Shown: in pieces, positions 1-8,321 of the stretch
How positions within the stretch are numbered: position 1 is the first letter of the stretch
Layout: each line of letters begins with the position of its first letter
From: Phyllobacteriaceae bacterium UBA1940
GTDB lineage: Bacteria > Pseudomonadota > Alphaproteobacteria > Rhizobiales > Rhizobiaceae
Assembly (NCBI GenBank): GCA_002336975.1
Contig: DDFA01000128.1
Location: 1 to 15,166 of the forward strand
DNA: 15,166 bases
Direction of reading: 5' to 3'
Notes under the pieces: generated by a model
Database searches by the model: none
Seen by the model: the letters and a program-made list of their open reading frames with translations, nothing else
Told to the model about the DNA's origin: nothing
Translations under genes and position numbers: made by a program

Positions 1-80
1 ACCAGCTCGGCGTCGACTACAACGCGCATGTGATCGAGACGATCCTCAATCAAGTCGCTCCGGGGCTCGGCTGGCGCTAA
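1..80 (+). CDS. C-terminal end of an unidentified protein (partial)
   Basis: An open frame enters from the left edge, with its first complete codon at position 3, and ends with TAA at 78-80. It encodes the last 25 residues, beginning QLGVDYNAHVIETILNQ and ending GLGWR. The codons end mostly in G or C, as in the neighbouring genes, which supports a real coding end. The fragment is too short to assign to a family, and I do not recognise it. Confidence 0.5.
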   Translation, partial: QLGVDYNAHVIETILNQVAPGLGWR

Positions 81-105
81 CCGGCTCAAATCAATCGCCT
101 CACCC

Positions 106-132
106 GGCGGCGCTGGCCTTGCCATCGCCGCC
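106..132 (+). terminator. Possible hairpin after the partial first gene
   Basis: The arm GGCGGCG (106-112) pairs with CGCCGCC (126-132). An inner GGC/GCC stem and a T-A pair close a CTT loop, leaving one C-T mismatch, for about 11 pairs in all. It begins 26 nt after the stop codon at 78-80. No T-run follows on the plus strand, so a Rho-independent terminator is possible but weakly supported. Such a fold can also arise by chance in GC-rich DNA. Confidence 0.25.
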
Positions 133-197
133 GCCTGCCACTGGCGGGTCCGGCATCGCCGGTCTAGTTCGGCCCTCCGATCAATCCTCCCTTTGCA

Positions 198-1106
198 ATG
201 ATGCCCCAAGACGCTTCGCCGCCGCTCGTGCCGATCCTGGTCTGCGCCTTCGCCGTCCTGCTGTTCTCGGCCATGGACGCGATGATGAAGAGCCTCGTGC
301 TGGCGATCGGCGTCTACAACACCGCGCTGTGGCGCAGCGGCCTGGCGACGCTGATCGCCGGCTCCGCCTGGTCGGTCAAGGGCCGCGCGATGCCGCGCGG
401 GCGGGCGCTCAGGCTGCATGCCGTGCGCGCCGTCGTCGTCGCCTGCATGATGATCTTTTTCTTCTGGGGGCTGGCGCGGCTGCCGCTGGCCGAAGCCATT
501 GCGCTCAGCTTCATCGCGCCGCTGATCGCGCTGTTTCTGGCGGCGCTGCTGCTCGGGGAACGCATCGGTCGCACCGCCATCCTCGCCTCGGTCGCAGGCG
601 TCGCCGGGGTGCTGGTCATCATCGCCGGCCAGCTCGGCCATGCGAGCTACGGCCCCGAAGCGCTGATGGGCGCCCTGTCGGTGCTTCTGTCGGCGGTGTT
701 CTTCGCCTATAATCTGATCCTGGTGCGACAATTGTCGCTGCTCACCAATCCGCTCGAATTCGCCTTCATCCAGAATCTCGGCCTGTTCCTGCTGCTGGCG
801 CTTGCCGCCCCGTGGCTCGCGCGCATGGCGCCCGACGGGCAATGGCCGCTGCTGGTCGCAACCACCGTCGTCGGCCTGACGGCGCAGTTCCTGATGAGCT
901 GGGCCTACGGCCGCGCCGAGGCGCAATATCTGATCCCCACCGAATATACCGCCTTCGTCTGGGCGATCCTGATCGGCTTCCTGTTCTTCCACGAACAGAC
1001 GACCTGGACGACGCTGGCCGGCGGCATGCTGATCATCGCCGGCTGTCTCTACGCCGCGCGCGCCAGACCGAAGCTTGCACGGCCGATCGAGGCGGCGGGC
1101 CTGTGA
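198..1106 (+). CDS. EamA/DMT-superfamily membrane transporter
   Basis: This 302-residue integral inner-membrane protein has about ten hydrophobic segments in two similar halves, the duplicated EamA (DUF6) layout of the drug/metabolite transporter superfamily. The first half runs from the N-terminal VPILVCAFAVLLFSAMDAMMKS through SFIAPLIALFLAALLLGERI. The second half closes with IPTEYTAFVWAILIGFLFF, an acidic FFHEQ turn and a last helix (AGGMLIIAGCLYAAR). The family moves small metabolites across the inner membrane, often outward, but the substrate cannot be read from sequence. The start is the first of two adjacent ATGs, at 198 and 201; no strong Shine-Dalgarno is visible. A LysE-family exporter follows after 42 bp on the same strand, so the two may be co-transcribed. 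The family call is firm; the substrate is unknown. Confidence 0.9.
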   Translation: MMPQDASPPLVPILVCAFAVLLFSAMDAMMKSLVLAIGVYNTALWRSGLATLIAGSAWSVKGRAMPRGRALRLHAVRAVVVACMMIFFFWGLARLPLAEAIALSFIAPLIALFLAALLLGERIGRTAILASVAGVAGVLVIIAGQLGHASYGPEALMGALSVLLSAVFFAYNLILVRQLSLLTNPLEFAFIQNLGLFLLLALAAPWLARMAPDGQWPLLVATTVVGLTAQFLMSWAYGRAEAQYLIPTEYTAFVWAILIGFLFFHEQTTWTTLAGGMLIIAGCLYAARARPKLARPIEAAGL

Positions 1107-1148
1107 TCCCCCTTCCCTCCGGCCTGCCCCGGATGTAGACATCGTGTC

Positions 1149-1763
1149 ATGACGCTCTCCGCAATTCTCATCTTCGCCGCCGCCCTGCTGGTGGCGTCCG
1201 GTTCGCCCGGTCCGTCGATCGCCGCGCTGGTGGCCAGGGTCATCAGCCGAGGCCTGGCGGGCGTGCTCCCCTTCCTCGCGGCGATGTGGATCGGCGAGGC
1301 GATCTGGCTGTCGGCGGCGGTGTTCGGCCTCGCTTATGTGGCGCAGACCTTTCACTACGCCTTCGTGGCGCTGAAATGGGCCGGCGTCGCCTATCTGCTC
1401 TACCTCGCCTGGAAGATGTGGCGCGCGCCGGCCAAGGTTTCCGAGAGCGAGTTGCCGTCCGACGAGCATCCCGCAAGACTGTTCATGGCCGGCATGGCGG
1501 TGACGCTCGGCAATCCGAAGATCATGATGTTCTATCTGGCGCTGCTGCCGACCATCATCGACCTCGCCTCGGTCACCGTGGTCGGCTGGGCGGAGCTGAC
1601 CGTCACAATGTTCCTGATCCTGATGGCGGTCGATCTCGGCTGGGCTTTCGCCGCCGCGCAGGCGCGACGGCTGCTGAAAAGCGAGCGGGCGGTGAAGATC
1701 GCCAACCGCATCAGCGCCGGGACGATGGCTGGCGCGGCGGCGGCCATCGCCGCGCGGGGGTAG
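1149..1763 (+). CDS. LysE/RhtB-family amino-acid exporter-like protein
   Basis: This 204-residue protein is predicted to be an inner-membrane LysE-family translocator with about six membrane segments. Two family hallmarks are visible: the N-terminal SGSPGPSIAALVA segment carrying the conserved PGP motif near residue 20, and the mid-protein GNPKIMMFYLALLP motif. Family members export amino acids such as lysine, threonine, homoserine or leucine, but the substrate cannot be told here. The length is typical (about 200-210 residues). The start is ATG at 1149, just before a hydrophobic first helix (LSAILIFAAALLVAS); the Shine-Dalgarno is poor, which suggests translation tied to the upstream permease transcript. 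The stop TAG lies 7 bp from the stop of the convergent ACT-domain gene, with no room for a classical terminator between them. Confidence 0.9.
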   Translation: MTLSAILIFAAALLVASGSPGPSIAALVARVISRGLAGVLPFLAAMWIGEAIWLSAAVFGLAYVAQTFHYAFVALKWAGVAYLLYLAWKMWRAPAKVSESELPSDEHPARLFMAGMAVTLGNPKIMMFYLALLPTIIDLASVTVVGWAELTVTMFLILMAVDLGWAFAAAQARRLLKSERAVKIANRISAGTMAGAAAAIAARG

Positions 1764-1770
1764 GCCCGGC

Positions 1771-2151
1771 CTAATCCAGCCGGTGCCCCGCGGCCGTCAG
1801 GAGTTCTCGGGCCAGCTCTGCGTTCTCGCTCTTGATCAGCAGATAGTCGGTGTCGAAGGTCGAGACCAGGAAGATGCCGACGCCCGCTTCCGACAGCGGC
1901 CGGATGACGGCGAGCGCGATGCCGGTCTCGTCGAAGGCGAACGGGCCGACCAGCTTGAAGCAGATCCAGCCCGCCTGATGGCGCACCGATGCCGGAACCC
2001 GCCCGGCCCGGCAGACCACCGACAATTCGTCGTCGGTGCGGCTGATCGAGACGAAGCCGTCGCCATCGGCCCAGGCGGGAAGCGGCTCACCGCGGTCAAG
2101 CCGCGCGACGGCGTAGTCGCCGTAGAGCTCAGTCAGCGTGACAGACGGCAT
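1771..2151 (-). CDS. Small ACT-domain protein (COG3603-like)
   Basis: This 126-residue protein resembles predicted amino-acid-binding ACT proteins of the COG3603 type. The N-terminal part (about residues 1-60) includes WADGDGFVSISRTDDELSVVC. The C-terminal ACT-type fold (about 63-126) contains KLVGPFAFDETGIALAVIRPLSEAGVGIFLVSTFDTDYLLI, split here as KLVGPFAFDETGIALAVIR and PLSEAGVGIFLVSTFDTDY. ACT domains usually bind amino acids and act as allosteric or regulatory modules; no ligand or partner can be assigned. The start is ATG ending at 2151, with an AGGGA-like sequence just upstream; a longer in-frame reading would run back across the upstream gene and is rejected. It lies 5 bp after the stop of the AhpD-like gene, so the two are almost certainly one transcript. 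Confidence 0.8.
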   Translation of the reverse strand: MPSVTLTELYGDYAVARLDRGEPLPAWADGDGFVSISRTDDELSVVCRAGRVPASVRHQAGWICFKLVGPFAFDETGIALAVIRPLSEAGVGIFLVSTFDTDYLLIKSENAELARELLTAAGHRLD

Positions 2152-2156
2152 TTTCC

Positions 2157-2732
2157 CTACCGCGCCATCGCATGGTATTCGTCGTTGGGCCGCATGTCGG
2201 TAGCCGCCGCCACCCTGTTCGACATGTTGAAGAAGGCGATGGTCGAGGCGATGTCCCAGATGTCGCGGTCGTCGAAGCCAGCCTTGCGCAGCGCCGCCCG
2301 GTCCGAATCGTCGACCTTGGCCGGCGTCTCGGTCAGCTTGACGGCGAAGTCGAGCATGGCGCGCTGCTTTGGCGTCAGGTCGGCGGCGCGGTAGTTCATC
2401 ACCATCATCTCGCCAAGCTTCGGATCGCCTGACAACTGGCGCACCGCTGCGCCATGGGCGGTGAGGCAATAGTAGCAATGGTTGATCGAGGAGACGACGA
2501 CCGCGATCATCTCCCGTTCGAGCTTGCTGATCTTCGACTCGCCGAGCATCAGGTCGTTGTACATCTCGGTGAATGCGCGCAGCTTCTTCTCGTCGAATGC
2601 GTAGGCCAGCAAGACATTGGGGACCATGCCGAGCTTCTCCTTCGCCTTGGCGAAATAGGCTTTCGTCGGCTCGCTCAGTTCGGCTTGCGGCAGATCGAGC
2701 GCAATGGCGCCGAGCTTGGCTGATTTGGCCAT
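2157..2732 (-). CDS. AhpD-like peroxidase-related protein (carboxymuconolactone decarboxylase family)
   Basis: This 191-residue protein belongs to the AhpD/CMD family, in the subgroup usually labelled 'uncharacterised peroxidase-related enzyme'. The catalytic signature is complete: E74, C86, C89 and H93, read from LEREMIAVVV and INHCYYCLTAHG. The E-to-Cys (12), CxxC (3) and Cys-to-His (4) spacings match those I recall for AhpD E118/C130/C133/H137. In AhpD the CxxC pair reduces AhpC or peroxides; the physiological donor and substrate of this branch are unknown. The start is ATG ending at 2732 because AAGGAGGA sits 8 bases upstream; a more distal in-frame start lacks a ribosome site and would add 43 atypical residues. 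It is the first gene of a two-gene unit with the ACT-domain gene and is divergent from the glutamate dehydrogenase gene. Confidence 0.88.
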   Translation of the reverse strand: MAKSAKLGAIALDLPQAELSEPTKAYFAKAKEKLGMVPNVLLAYAFDEKKLRAFTEMYNDLMLGESKISKLEREMIAVVVSSINHCYYCLTAHGAAVRQLSGDPKLGEMMVMNYRAADLTPKQRAMLDFAVKLTETPAKVDDSDRAALRKAGFDDRDIWDIASTIAFFNMSNRVAAATDMRPNDEYHAMAR

Positions 2733-2847
2733 CGATCTATCCTCCTTGATCGCAAAAATTATGGATGGGCGCGCAAGGCCGTCGCATGCGCGTCGTGTTC
2801 TGCTACGATGGCGCAAATCGTAATGCGCTGTCTTGGGAGAACGCAAT
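2733..2847. promoter_or_regulatory. Divergent intergenic region between the AhpD-like gene and gdhB
   Basis: These 115 bp must contain the start signals of both divergent units unless transcription enters from further away. Clear ribosome-binding sites are present at both ends: AAGGAGGA read leftward at the AhpD-like gene, and GGGAGA (2835-2840) before the ATG at 2848. The AT-rich stretch GCAAAAATTATGG (2752-2764) is the only markedly AT-rich part. I could not find a -35/-10 pair with good spacing for either direction, so no promoter is placed. Confidence 0.35.
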
Positions 2848-5800
2848 ATGCCGACAGGCAAAAGAACCGCTTCCGGCGGGGACCTTCAAAAGGCGCCTTC
2901 GGCGCAGGCCCTGCTGGAGCACCTGATTGCCCGCGCGCCCGGCGAAGACCTCGCAGCCTATGACGACCCGGCGATCAGGAAGACGGCGGAGATCGCCTAT
3001 TCGGCGCTGAAGCGCCACCGCAAGGGCGACAGCCTCGTGGTCATCGACCGCGAGAGCGGCGTCGTGCGCCAGGGCCGCAAGGCGACGGCGATCACCGTGA
3101 TCAACGACAACATGCCGTTCCTGTTCGACTCGGTCATGGGCGAGATCGGCGAACTGGGCGTCGAACCCTTCCTGGTCATTCACCCGGTGCTTCAGGTCAC
3201 GCATGGCAAGTCGGGCGTCACCGCCATCCTCGACGACGGCCCCTCGGCCAAGAGCGACGCCGACAGGGTCAGCATGATCCATGTCCAGGTCCCGCAGATG
3301 ACCGAGGCGCGGGCCGAGGCGCTGCAGGCGGCGCTCGCCAAGGTGCTGTCGGACGTCCGTGTCGCCGTCGCCGACTGGAAGCCGATGCGGGCGCGGCTCG
3401 ACCAGGCCATCGCCACCTACCGCTACACCGACCTGCCGATGAAGAAGGACGCTGTCGACGAGGCGGTGGCGTTCCTCGAATGGCTGCGCAACGACAATTT
3501 CACCTTCCTCGGCATGCGCGACTACCACTATTCCGGCAATGAGAAGACCGGCACGCTTGAGCGCAGCGACGCGCCCGGCCTCGGCATTCTGGCCGACCCC
3601 AACACGCTGGTGCTGCGCTCCGGAACCGAAGCGGTCATCACCACGCCGGAAATTCGCGCCTTTCTCAATGGGCCCGATCCGCTGATCGTCACCAAGGCCA
3701 ACACCAAGTCGAAGGTGCACCGGCGCATCTATCTCGACTATGTCGGCGTCAAGACATTTGACGCCAAGGGCAAGCTCGACGGCGAACTGCGCATCGTCGG
3801 CATGTTCACCTCCACGGCCTATACCCGCTCGGTCTCCTCGATCCCCTATCTGCGCTCCAAGGCCCAGGCGGTGATCGACAAGTCGGGCTTCGACCCCGCC
3901 GACCATTCCGGCAAGGCGCTGATCAACGTTATCGAATCCTATCCCCGCGACGAGCTGTTCCAGATCGACGTGCCGACGCTGCGCAGGTTCTCCTCCGCCA
4001 TCCTGGCGCTGGGCGAACGGCCGCGCGTGCGCGTATTGCCGCGCGTCGACCGTTTCGACCGCTTCGTGTCGGTGATCGTCTATGTGCCGCGTGACCGTTA
4101 CGACTCCGAGGCCCGCGAGAGGATCGCCGCCTATCTGAAGCAGGTCTATGAAGGCCGCGTGTCGGCCTATTACCCGTCCTTCCCTGAAGGCGGGCTGGCC
4201 CGCGTCCACTTCATCATCGGCCGCTCGGTCGGCAAGACCCCGAAGGTCGACCCTGTCGTGCTGGAAGCGGCGGTGCGCGACATCGTGCGCAACTGGCACG
4301 ACGCGATCGCGGAAGTCGCCGAGGAAACCGGCGCGGACCGCCAGTTGGCCGAGATCGCCGAACGGTTCCCGCAAAGCTATCGCGGCTCGTTCACCGCGGC
4401 CGAGGCCCTGCACGACGCCGGCGTCGCCTCGCAGGTAACGGCCGACAATCCGATCGCGATCGACTATTATCGCCACGCCGACCAGTCGGCCGGGCAGGCG
4501 GCGTTGAAGATTTACCATTTCGGCCAGCCGGTGGCGCTGTCGCGGCGCGTGCCGCTGCTCGAAAACATGGGCTTCCGGGTGATTTCGGAACGCACCTTCG
4601 AACTGTCGGACGGCGACGGCGACCGGATCTTCGTCCATGACATGGAACTGGAGAACGCCTTCGGCCAGCCGATCGAGTTGACCCGCGGCGGCGAACTCCT
4701 GGAAGACGTGTTCCTGTCGGCCTGGCGCGGCCGCTCCGACAATGACGGCTACAACGCCCTGGTGCAGACCGCCGGCCTCGCGGCGCGCGAAATCCTGGTA
4801 CTGCGCGCCTATGGCCGTTATCTGCAGCAGGCCGGCATTCCGCAGAACCAGGAATTCGTCGCCGGCGTGCTCAACCGCTATCCGCAGATTGCGCGCGCGC
4901 TGCACGCACTGTTCGTCGCGCGCTTCGACCCGTCCGCCCAAAAGGATTCCGAGGTCCAGACCAAGCACCTGAAATCCGCGATCCGCGACGCGCTGCAGGA
5001 CGTGCCCTCGCTCGACGACGACACCATCATCCGCCGCTACCTCAACCTGATCGACGCCTCGGTGCGCACCAATCATTTCGCCGGGACGGCGGACAATGTC
5101 TCGCTGGCGATCAAGCTGGAATCGCGGCGCGTCGACGGGCTGCCCGAGCCTCGTCCGTGGCGCGAGATCTTTGTCTACGGCACCGAGGTAGAGGGCGTTC
5201 ACCTGCGCTTCGGCCCGGTGGCGCGCGGCGGCCTGCGCTGGTCGGACCGGGCCCAGGACTATCGCACCGAGGTGCTCGGCCTGGTGAAGGCGCAGCAGGT
5301 CAAGAACGCGGTCATCGTGCCGGTCGGCGCCAAGGGCGGCTTTTATCCGAAACTGCTGCCGATCGGCGGCAGCCGCGACGCGGTGTTTGCCGCCGGCACC
5401 AGCGCCTATGTCAACTTCGTCTCCTCGCTGCTGTCGATCACCGACAATCTCGACCAGCAGGGCGTCGTGCCGCCGCGCGATGTGTTGCGCCGCGACGCCG
5501 ATGACCCCTATTTCGTCGTCGCCGCCGACAAGGGCACCGCGACCTTTTCCGACACCGCCAACGCAATCAGCGAGGCGCATCATTTCTGGCTCGACGACGC
5601 CTTCGCCTCCGGCGGCTCGGCCGGCTACGATCACAAGAAGATGGGCATCACCGCCCGCGGCGCGTGGGAAGCGGTCAAACGCCATTTCCGCGAGATGAAC
5701 CGCGACATCCAGACCCAGCCGTTCACCACCGTCGGCGTCGGCGACATGTCCGGCGACGTGTTCGGCAACGGCATGCTGCTGTCGCGTCAGACCAGGCTGA

Positions 5801-7605
5801 TCGCCGCCTTCGACCATCGCGACATCTTCATCGATCCCGATCCGGACGCCGCGGCGTCGTTCGCCGAGCGCGAGCGGATGTTCGCACTGCCCCGTTCGTC
5901 CTGGCAGGACTACGACAAGTCGAAACTGTCGGCGGGCGGCGGCATTTTCTCGCGCGCGCTCAAGTCGATCACCCTGTCGGAGGCCGCCGCCGCGGCGATC
6001 GGCCTCGGCAAGACGGTGGCGTCGCCGACCGAGATCATGAACGCCATTCTCAAGGCGCCGGTCGACCTGCTCTGGTTCGGCGGCATCGGCACCTATGTGC
6101 GAGCCACTGCCGAGACCAACGCCGACGTCGGCGACCGCGCCAATGACGCCGTCCGCGTCACGGCCCCCGAAGTCGGCGCCAAGGTGATCGGCGAAGGCGC
6201 CAATCTCGGCGTCACCCAGCGCGGCCGCATCGAATACAGCCTCGCCGGCGGCGCCTGCAATTCCGACGCCATCGACAATTCCGGCGGCGTCAACTCGTCC
6301 GACGTCGAGGTCAACATCAAGATCGCCCTGGCGAGCGCCATGCGCGACGAGCGGCTGACGCGGCCGGCCCGCGACAAGCTGCTGGCGGAGATGACCGAGG
6401 AAGTCGCCGGCCTGGTGCTCGACAACAATTACGAGCAGACGCTGGCGATCTCGCTGGTGCGCAATCGCGGCATGGCCGAGCTTGCCCATCAGGCGCGGTT
6501 CATGACCATTCTCGAGGAACGCGGGCTGCTCGACCGCGCGGTGGAGACGTTGCCGAACAATGCCCGCATCGCCGAGCGCATGGCGCGCGGCGAGCCGTTG
6601 ACTCGGCCCGAGATCGGCGTGCTGCTGGCCTATGCCAAGATCGTCCTGTTCTCCGACATCGTCGCCACGGACGTCGCCGACGACCCCTATTTCGAGCGCG
6701 ACCTGCTGGGCTATTTCCCCGACCGGATGGAGAAGAAATACCGCCAGGACATCGGCGGCCACCGGCTGCGCCGCGAGATCATCGCCCGCGTCGTCTCCAA
6801 CGATCTGCTCAACCGTGGCGGACCGTCATTCGTGACCAAGCTGCAGGAAAGCACAGGCCGCACGACTCGCGAGGTGGTGCGGGCCTTCGCGGTGGTGCGC
6901 GACGGCTTCGAACTGCCCGAACTGTTCGCCGGCATCGACGCGCTGGACAACCGGATCGACGGCCAGTTGCAGCTCGACCTCTACGCGCAGGCATGCCGGC
7001 TGATCTATGTCGCCACCGCCTGGGACCTCAAGAACGGCCTCGAAGTCGAGCAGATCGGCAAACAGGTCGAGGCGCTGCGCGACGCCCGCAAGGCGCTGAC
7101 GTCACGATTGACCGACCTCGCCCCACCCGACATGCGCGACCGCTTTGCGGCGCGGCGCGACATGCTGGTCGCCGCCAAGGTTCCGGCGGCGCTGGCCGAC
7201 CGGCTGGCGCTGATCGAACTGGCTGAACTGGTGCCCGACGTGGCGCTGGTCGCCCATCTCGCCAGGGCCGGCATCGTCGAGGCGGCAAAGGCCTATTTCG
7301 CCGTCACCGACGCCTTGCGCATCAGCCGCATCGAGGAGGCTGCCCGGGCGCTGTCACCGTCGGATTATTATGACGCGATGGCGCTGTCGCGCGCCGAAGA
7401 CATGATCGACGCCGCCCGCCGCGCCATCGCCGTCGCCGCGCTGAAAGATCACGGCAAGACCGCCGATCCGGTGGCCGCATGGATCGCGGCCGGCGGCCCG
7501 CGCATGGGCAATCTGCGCGAACGGCTGCAGGCGCTGACCGAAGGCGGCGACATCACCGTGTCGCGACTGACCGTCGCCGCCGGCCTGATGGCCGACCTGG
7601 CGTAG
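2848..7605 (+). CDS. gdhB: NAD-specific glutamate dehydrogenase, large ~180-kDa class
   Basis: The gene encodes 1,585 residues, the normal size for the large bacterial NAD-GDH (Bac_GDH; called gdhB or gdhZ in other proteobacteria). It catalyses L-glutamate + NAD+ + H2O to 2-oxoglutarate + NH4+ + NADH in the cytoplasm, mainly for glutamate catabolism. The N-terminal ~700 residues are the regulatory, ACT-like region (for example DNMPFLFDSVMGEIGELGV). The catalytic core holds RGGLRWSDR (793-801), the lysines K814, K819 and K829 (the last in VGAKGGFYPK, equivalent to the catalytic GGxKGG lysine of small GDHs), the GDMSGDVFGNG nucleotide-binding segment (965-975) and EGANLGVTQRGRIEYS. A long helical C-terminal region follows. 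The start is ATG 2848 with GGGAGA about 7 bases upstream; an in-frame TTG at 2833 contains that site and is less likely. No frameshift or truncation is seen. A strong hairpin follows the stop. Confidence 0.97.
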   Translation: MPTGKRTASGGDLQKAPSAQALLEHLIARAPGEDLAAYDDPAIRKTAEIAYSALKRHRKGDSLVVIDRESGVVRQGRKATAITVINDNMPFLFDSVMGEIGELGVEPFLVIHPVLQVTHGKSGVTAILDDGPSAKSDADRVSMIHVQVPQMTEARAEALQAALAKVLSDVRVAVADWKPMRARLDQAIATYRYTDLPMKKDAVDEAVAFLEWLRNDNFTFLGMRDYHYSGNEKTGTLERSDAPGLGILADPNTLVLRSGTEAVITTPEIRAFLNGPDPLIVTKANTKSKVHRRIYLDYVGVKTFDAKGKLDGELRIVGMFTSTAYTRSVSSIPYLRSKAQAVIDKSGFDPADHSGKALINVIESYPRDELFQIDVPTLRRFSSAILALGERPRVRVLPRVDRFDRFVSVIVYVPRDRYDSEARERIAAYLKQVYEGRVSAYYPSFPEGGLARVHFIIGRSVGKTPKVDPVVLEAAVRDIVRNWHDAIAEVAEETGADRQLAEIAERFPQSYRGSFTAAEALHDAGVASQVTADNPIAIDYYRHADQSAGQAALKIYHFGQPVALSRRVPLLENMGFRVISERTFELSDGDGDRIFVHDMELENAFGQPIELTRGGELLEDVFLSAWRGRSDNDGYNALVQTAGLAAREILVLRAYGRYLQQAGIPQNQEFVAGVLNRYPQIARALHALFVARFDPSAQKDSEVQTKHLKSAIRDALQDVPSLDDDTIIRRYLNLIDASVRTNHFAGTADNVSLAIKLESRRVDGLPEPRPWREIFVYGTEVEGVHLRFGPVARGGLRWSDRAQDYRTEVLGLVKAQQVKNAVIVPVGAKGGFYPKLLPIGGSRDAVFAAGTSAYVNFVSSLLSITDNLDQQGVVPPRDVLRRDADDPYFVVAADKGTATFSDTANAISEAHHFWLDDAFASGGSAGYDHKKMGITARGAWEAVKRHFREMNRDIQTQPFTTVGVGDMSGDVFGNGMLLSRQTRLIAAFDHRDIFIDPDPDAAASFAERERMFALPRSSWQDYDKSKLSAGGGIFSRALKSITLSEAAAAAIGLGKTVASPTEIMNAILKAPVDLLWFGGIGTYVRATAETNADVGDRANDAVRVTAPEVGAKVIGEGANLGVTQRGRIEYSLAGGACNSDAIDNSGGVNSSDVEVNIKIALASAMRDERLTRPARDKLLAEMTEEVAGLVLDNNYEQTLAISLVRNRGMAELAHQARFMTILEERGLLDRAVETLPNNARIAERMARGEPLTRPEIGVLLAYAKIVLFSDIVATDVADDPYFERDLLGYFPDRMEKKYRQDIGGHRLRREIIARVVSNDLLNRGGPSFVTKLQESTGRTTREVVRAFAVVRDGFELPELFAGIDALDNRIDGQLQLDLYAQACRLIYVATAWDLKNGLEVEQIGKQVEALRDARKALTSRLTDLAPPDMRDRFAARRDMLVAAKVPAALADRLALIELAELVPDVALVAHLARAGIVEAAKAYFAVTDALRISRIEEAARALSPSDYYDAMALSRAEDMIDAARRAIAVAALKDHGKTADPVAAWIAAGGPRMGNLRERLQALTEGGDITVSRLTVAAGLMADLA

Positions 7606-7618
7606 CCTCAAAACAGAA

Positions 7619-7644
7619 CGCGGAGGGCGTTTCCGCCCTCCGCG
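7619..7644 (-). terminator. Hairpin terminator between convergent gdhB and nfuA
   Basis: A perfect 11-bp stem (CGCGGAGGGCG at 7619-7629 with CGCCCTCCGCG at 7634-7644) encloses a TTTC loop. It lies 14 bp after the gdhB stop and 51 bp beyond the nfuA stop. Read on the minus strand the stem is followed by TTCTGTTTTG, a T-rich tail, so it fits Rho-independent termination of nfuA best. On the plus strand the following bases are not T-rich, so for gdhB it may act mainly as a 3'-end stabilising stem. Confidence 0.75.
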
Positions 7645-7694
7645 TCGAAATTCATCGAGATCGGGACCGGCGCTGGCGCCGGACGCCCAGCCGG

Positions 7695-8276
7695 TCAGAC
7701 CGTCACCTGCTCGACATGCTGCACTTCCGGCACGAAGTGGCGCAGCAGGTTCTGAATGCCGTGCTTGAGCGTCGCCGTCGACGACGGGCAACCGGCGCAA
7801 GCCCCCTTCATGTTCAGGAACACGGTGCCGTTTTCGTAACCGCGGAAGGTGATGTCCCCGCCGTCCTGCGCCACCGCCGGGCGGACCCTGGTGTCGAGCA
7901 GTTCCTTGATCGTCACGACGATGTCCTCGTCAGCCTTGTCGTAAAACTCCTCGCCGTCGGACGCGCCGCGGTCGGCCGCGTTCGAGGCGGCGTTGAGCAC
8001 CGGGCGTCCGGCCATGAAATGCTCCATGATCGCACCGAGGATCGCCGGCTTCAGATGCTGCCAGTCGCGATCGTCCTGCTTCGACACGGTGACGAAGTCA
8101 TAGCCGAAGAACACGCCCGAAACGCCGGGGATTCCGAACAGCGCGCCCGCCAGCGGCGATTCCTCGCCTGCCGCCGCAGCGTCGCGGAAATCGGCGGTGC
8201 CGTCGGCCAGGACGACGACGCCCGGCAGGAACTTCAGCGTCGCGGGGTTCGGGGTCGCTTCGGTCTGAATAAACAT
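7695..8276 (-). CDS. nfuA: NfuA-type Fe-S scaffold/carrier protein (NifU family)
   Basis: This 193-residue protein has two domains. The N-terminal Nfu_N domain (about residues 1-88) begins with the typical MFIQTEATPNPATLKFLPG. The C-terminal NifU domain (about 115-190) contains VRPAVAQDGGDI and the CxxC pair C160/C163 (GACAGCPSS), which coordinates a bridging Fe-S cluster between two subunits. The family receives 4Fe-4S clusters and passes them to apo-enzymes in the cytoplasm; it is the housekeeping or stress carrier, not the nitrogenase-specific NifU, which has extra domains. The start is ATG at 8276 with AGGAGG 7 bases upstream. A promoter and an iron-box-like palindrome lie in the 84-bp gap after the stress-protein gene, so it can be transcribed on its own. 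It converges on gdhB and ends before a T-tailed hairpin. Confidence 0.95.
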   Translation of the reverse strand: MFIQTEATPNPATLKFLPGVVVLADGTADFRDAAAAGEESPLAGALFGIPGVSGVFFGYDFVTVSKQDDRDWQHLKPAILGAIMEHFMAGRPVLNAASNAADRGASDGEEFYDKADEDIVVTIKELLDTRVRPAVAQDGGDITFRGYENGTVFLNMKGACAGCPSSTATLKHGIQNLLRHFVPEVQHVEQVTV

Positions 8277-8306
8277 GTCGCGCCTCCTGGCGGATCATTC
8301 GTCAGA

Positions 8307-8321
8307 TTGGAATGATTCTAA
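8307..8321 (-). promoter_or_regulatory. Irr/ICE-like iron-control box upstream of nfuA
   Basis: The 15-bp sequence TTGGAATGATTCTAA is an inverted repeat with a 3-base centre and a single asymmetric base. It matches the rhizobial iron-control element bound by Irr (core TTAGAA-N3-TTCTAA, from memory) at 11 of 12 arm positions. It overlaps the predicted nfuA -10 box by two bases and covers the expected transcription start, a placement typical of a repressor site. The inferred role is repression of nfuA when iron is scarce. Confidence 0.55.

Noticed and set aside
2733..2861. An earlier start for the AhpD-like gene, extending it by 43 residues
   Set aside because: The added residues are basic and family-atypical and would overlap the gdhB start. 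A strong AAGGAGGA precedes the ATG at 2732.
2803..6762. A 1,319-codon open frame on the minus strand opposite the glutamate dehydrogenase gene
   Set aside because: It lies wholly opposite a clearly functional gene whose codons are G/C-rich at position three, which removes stop codons from the opposite frame. Its product is rich in H, R, D, Q, G and V without recognisable motifs, typical of a shadow frame.
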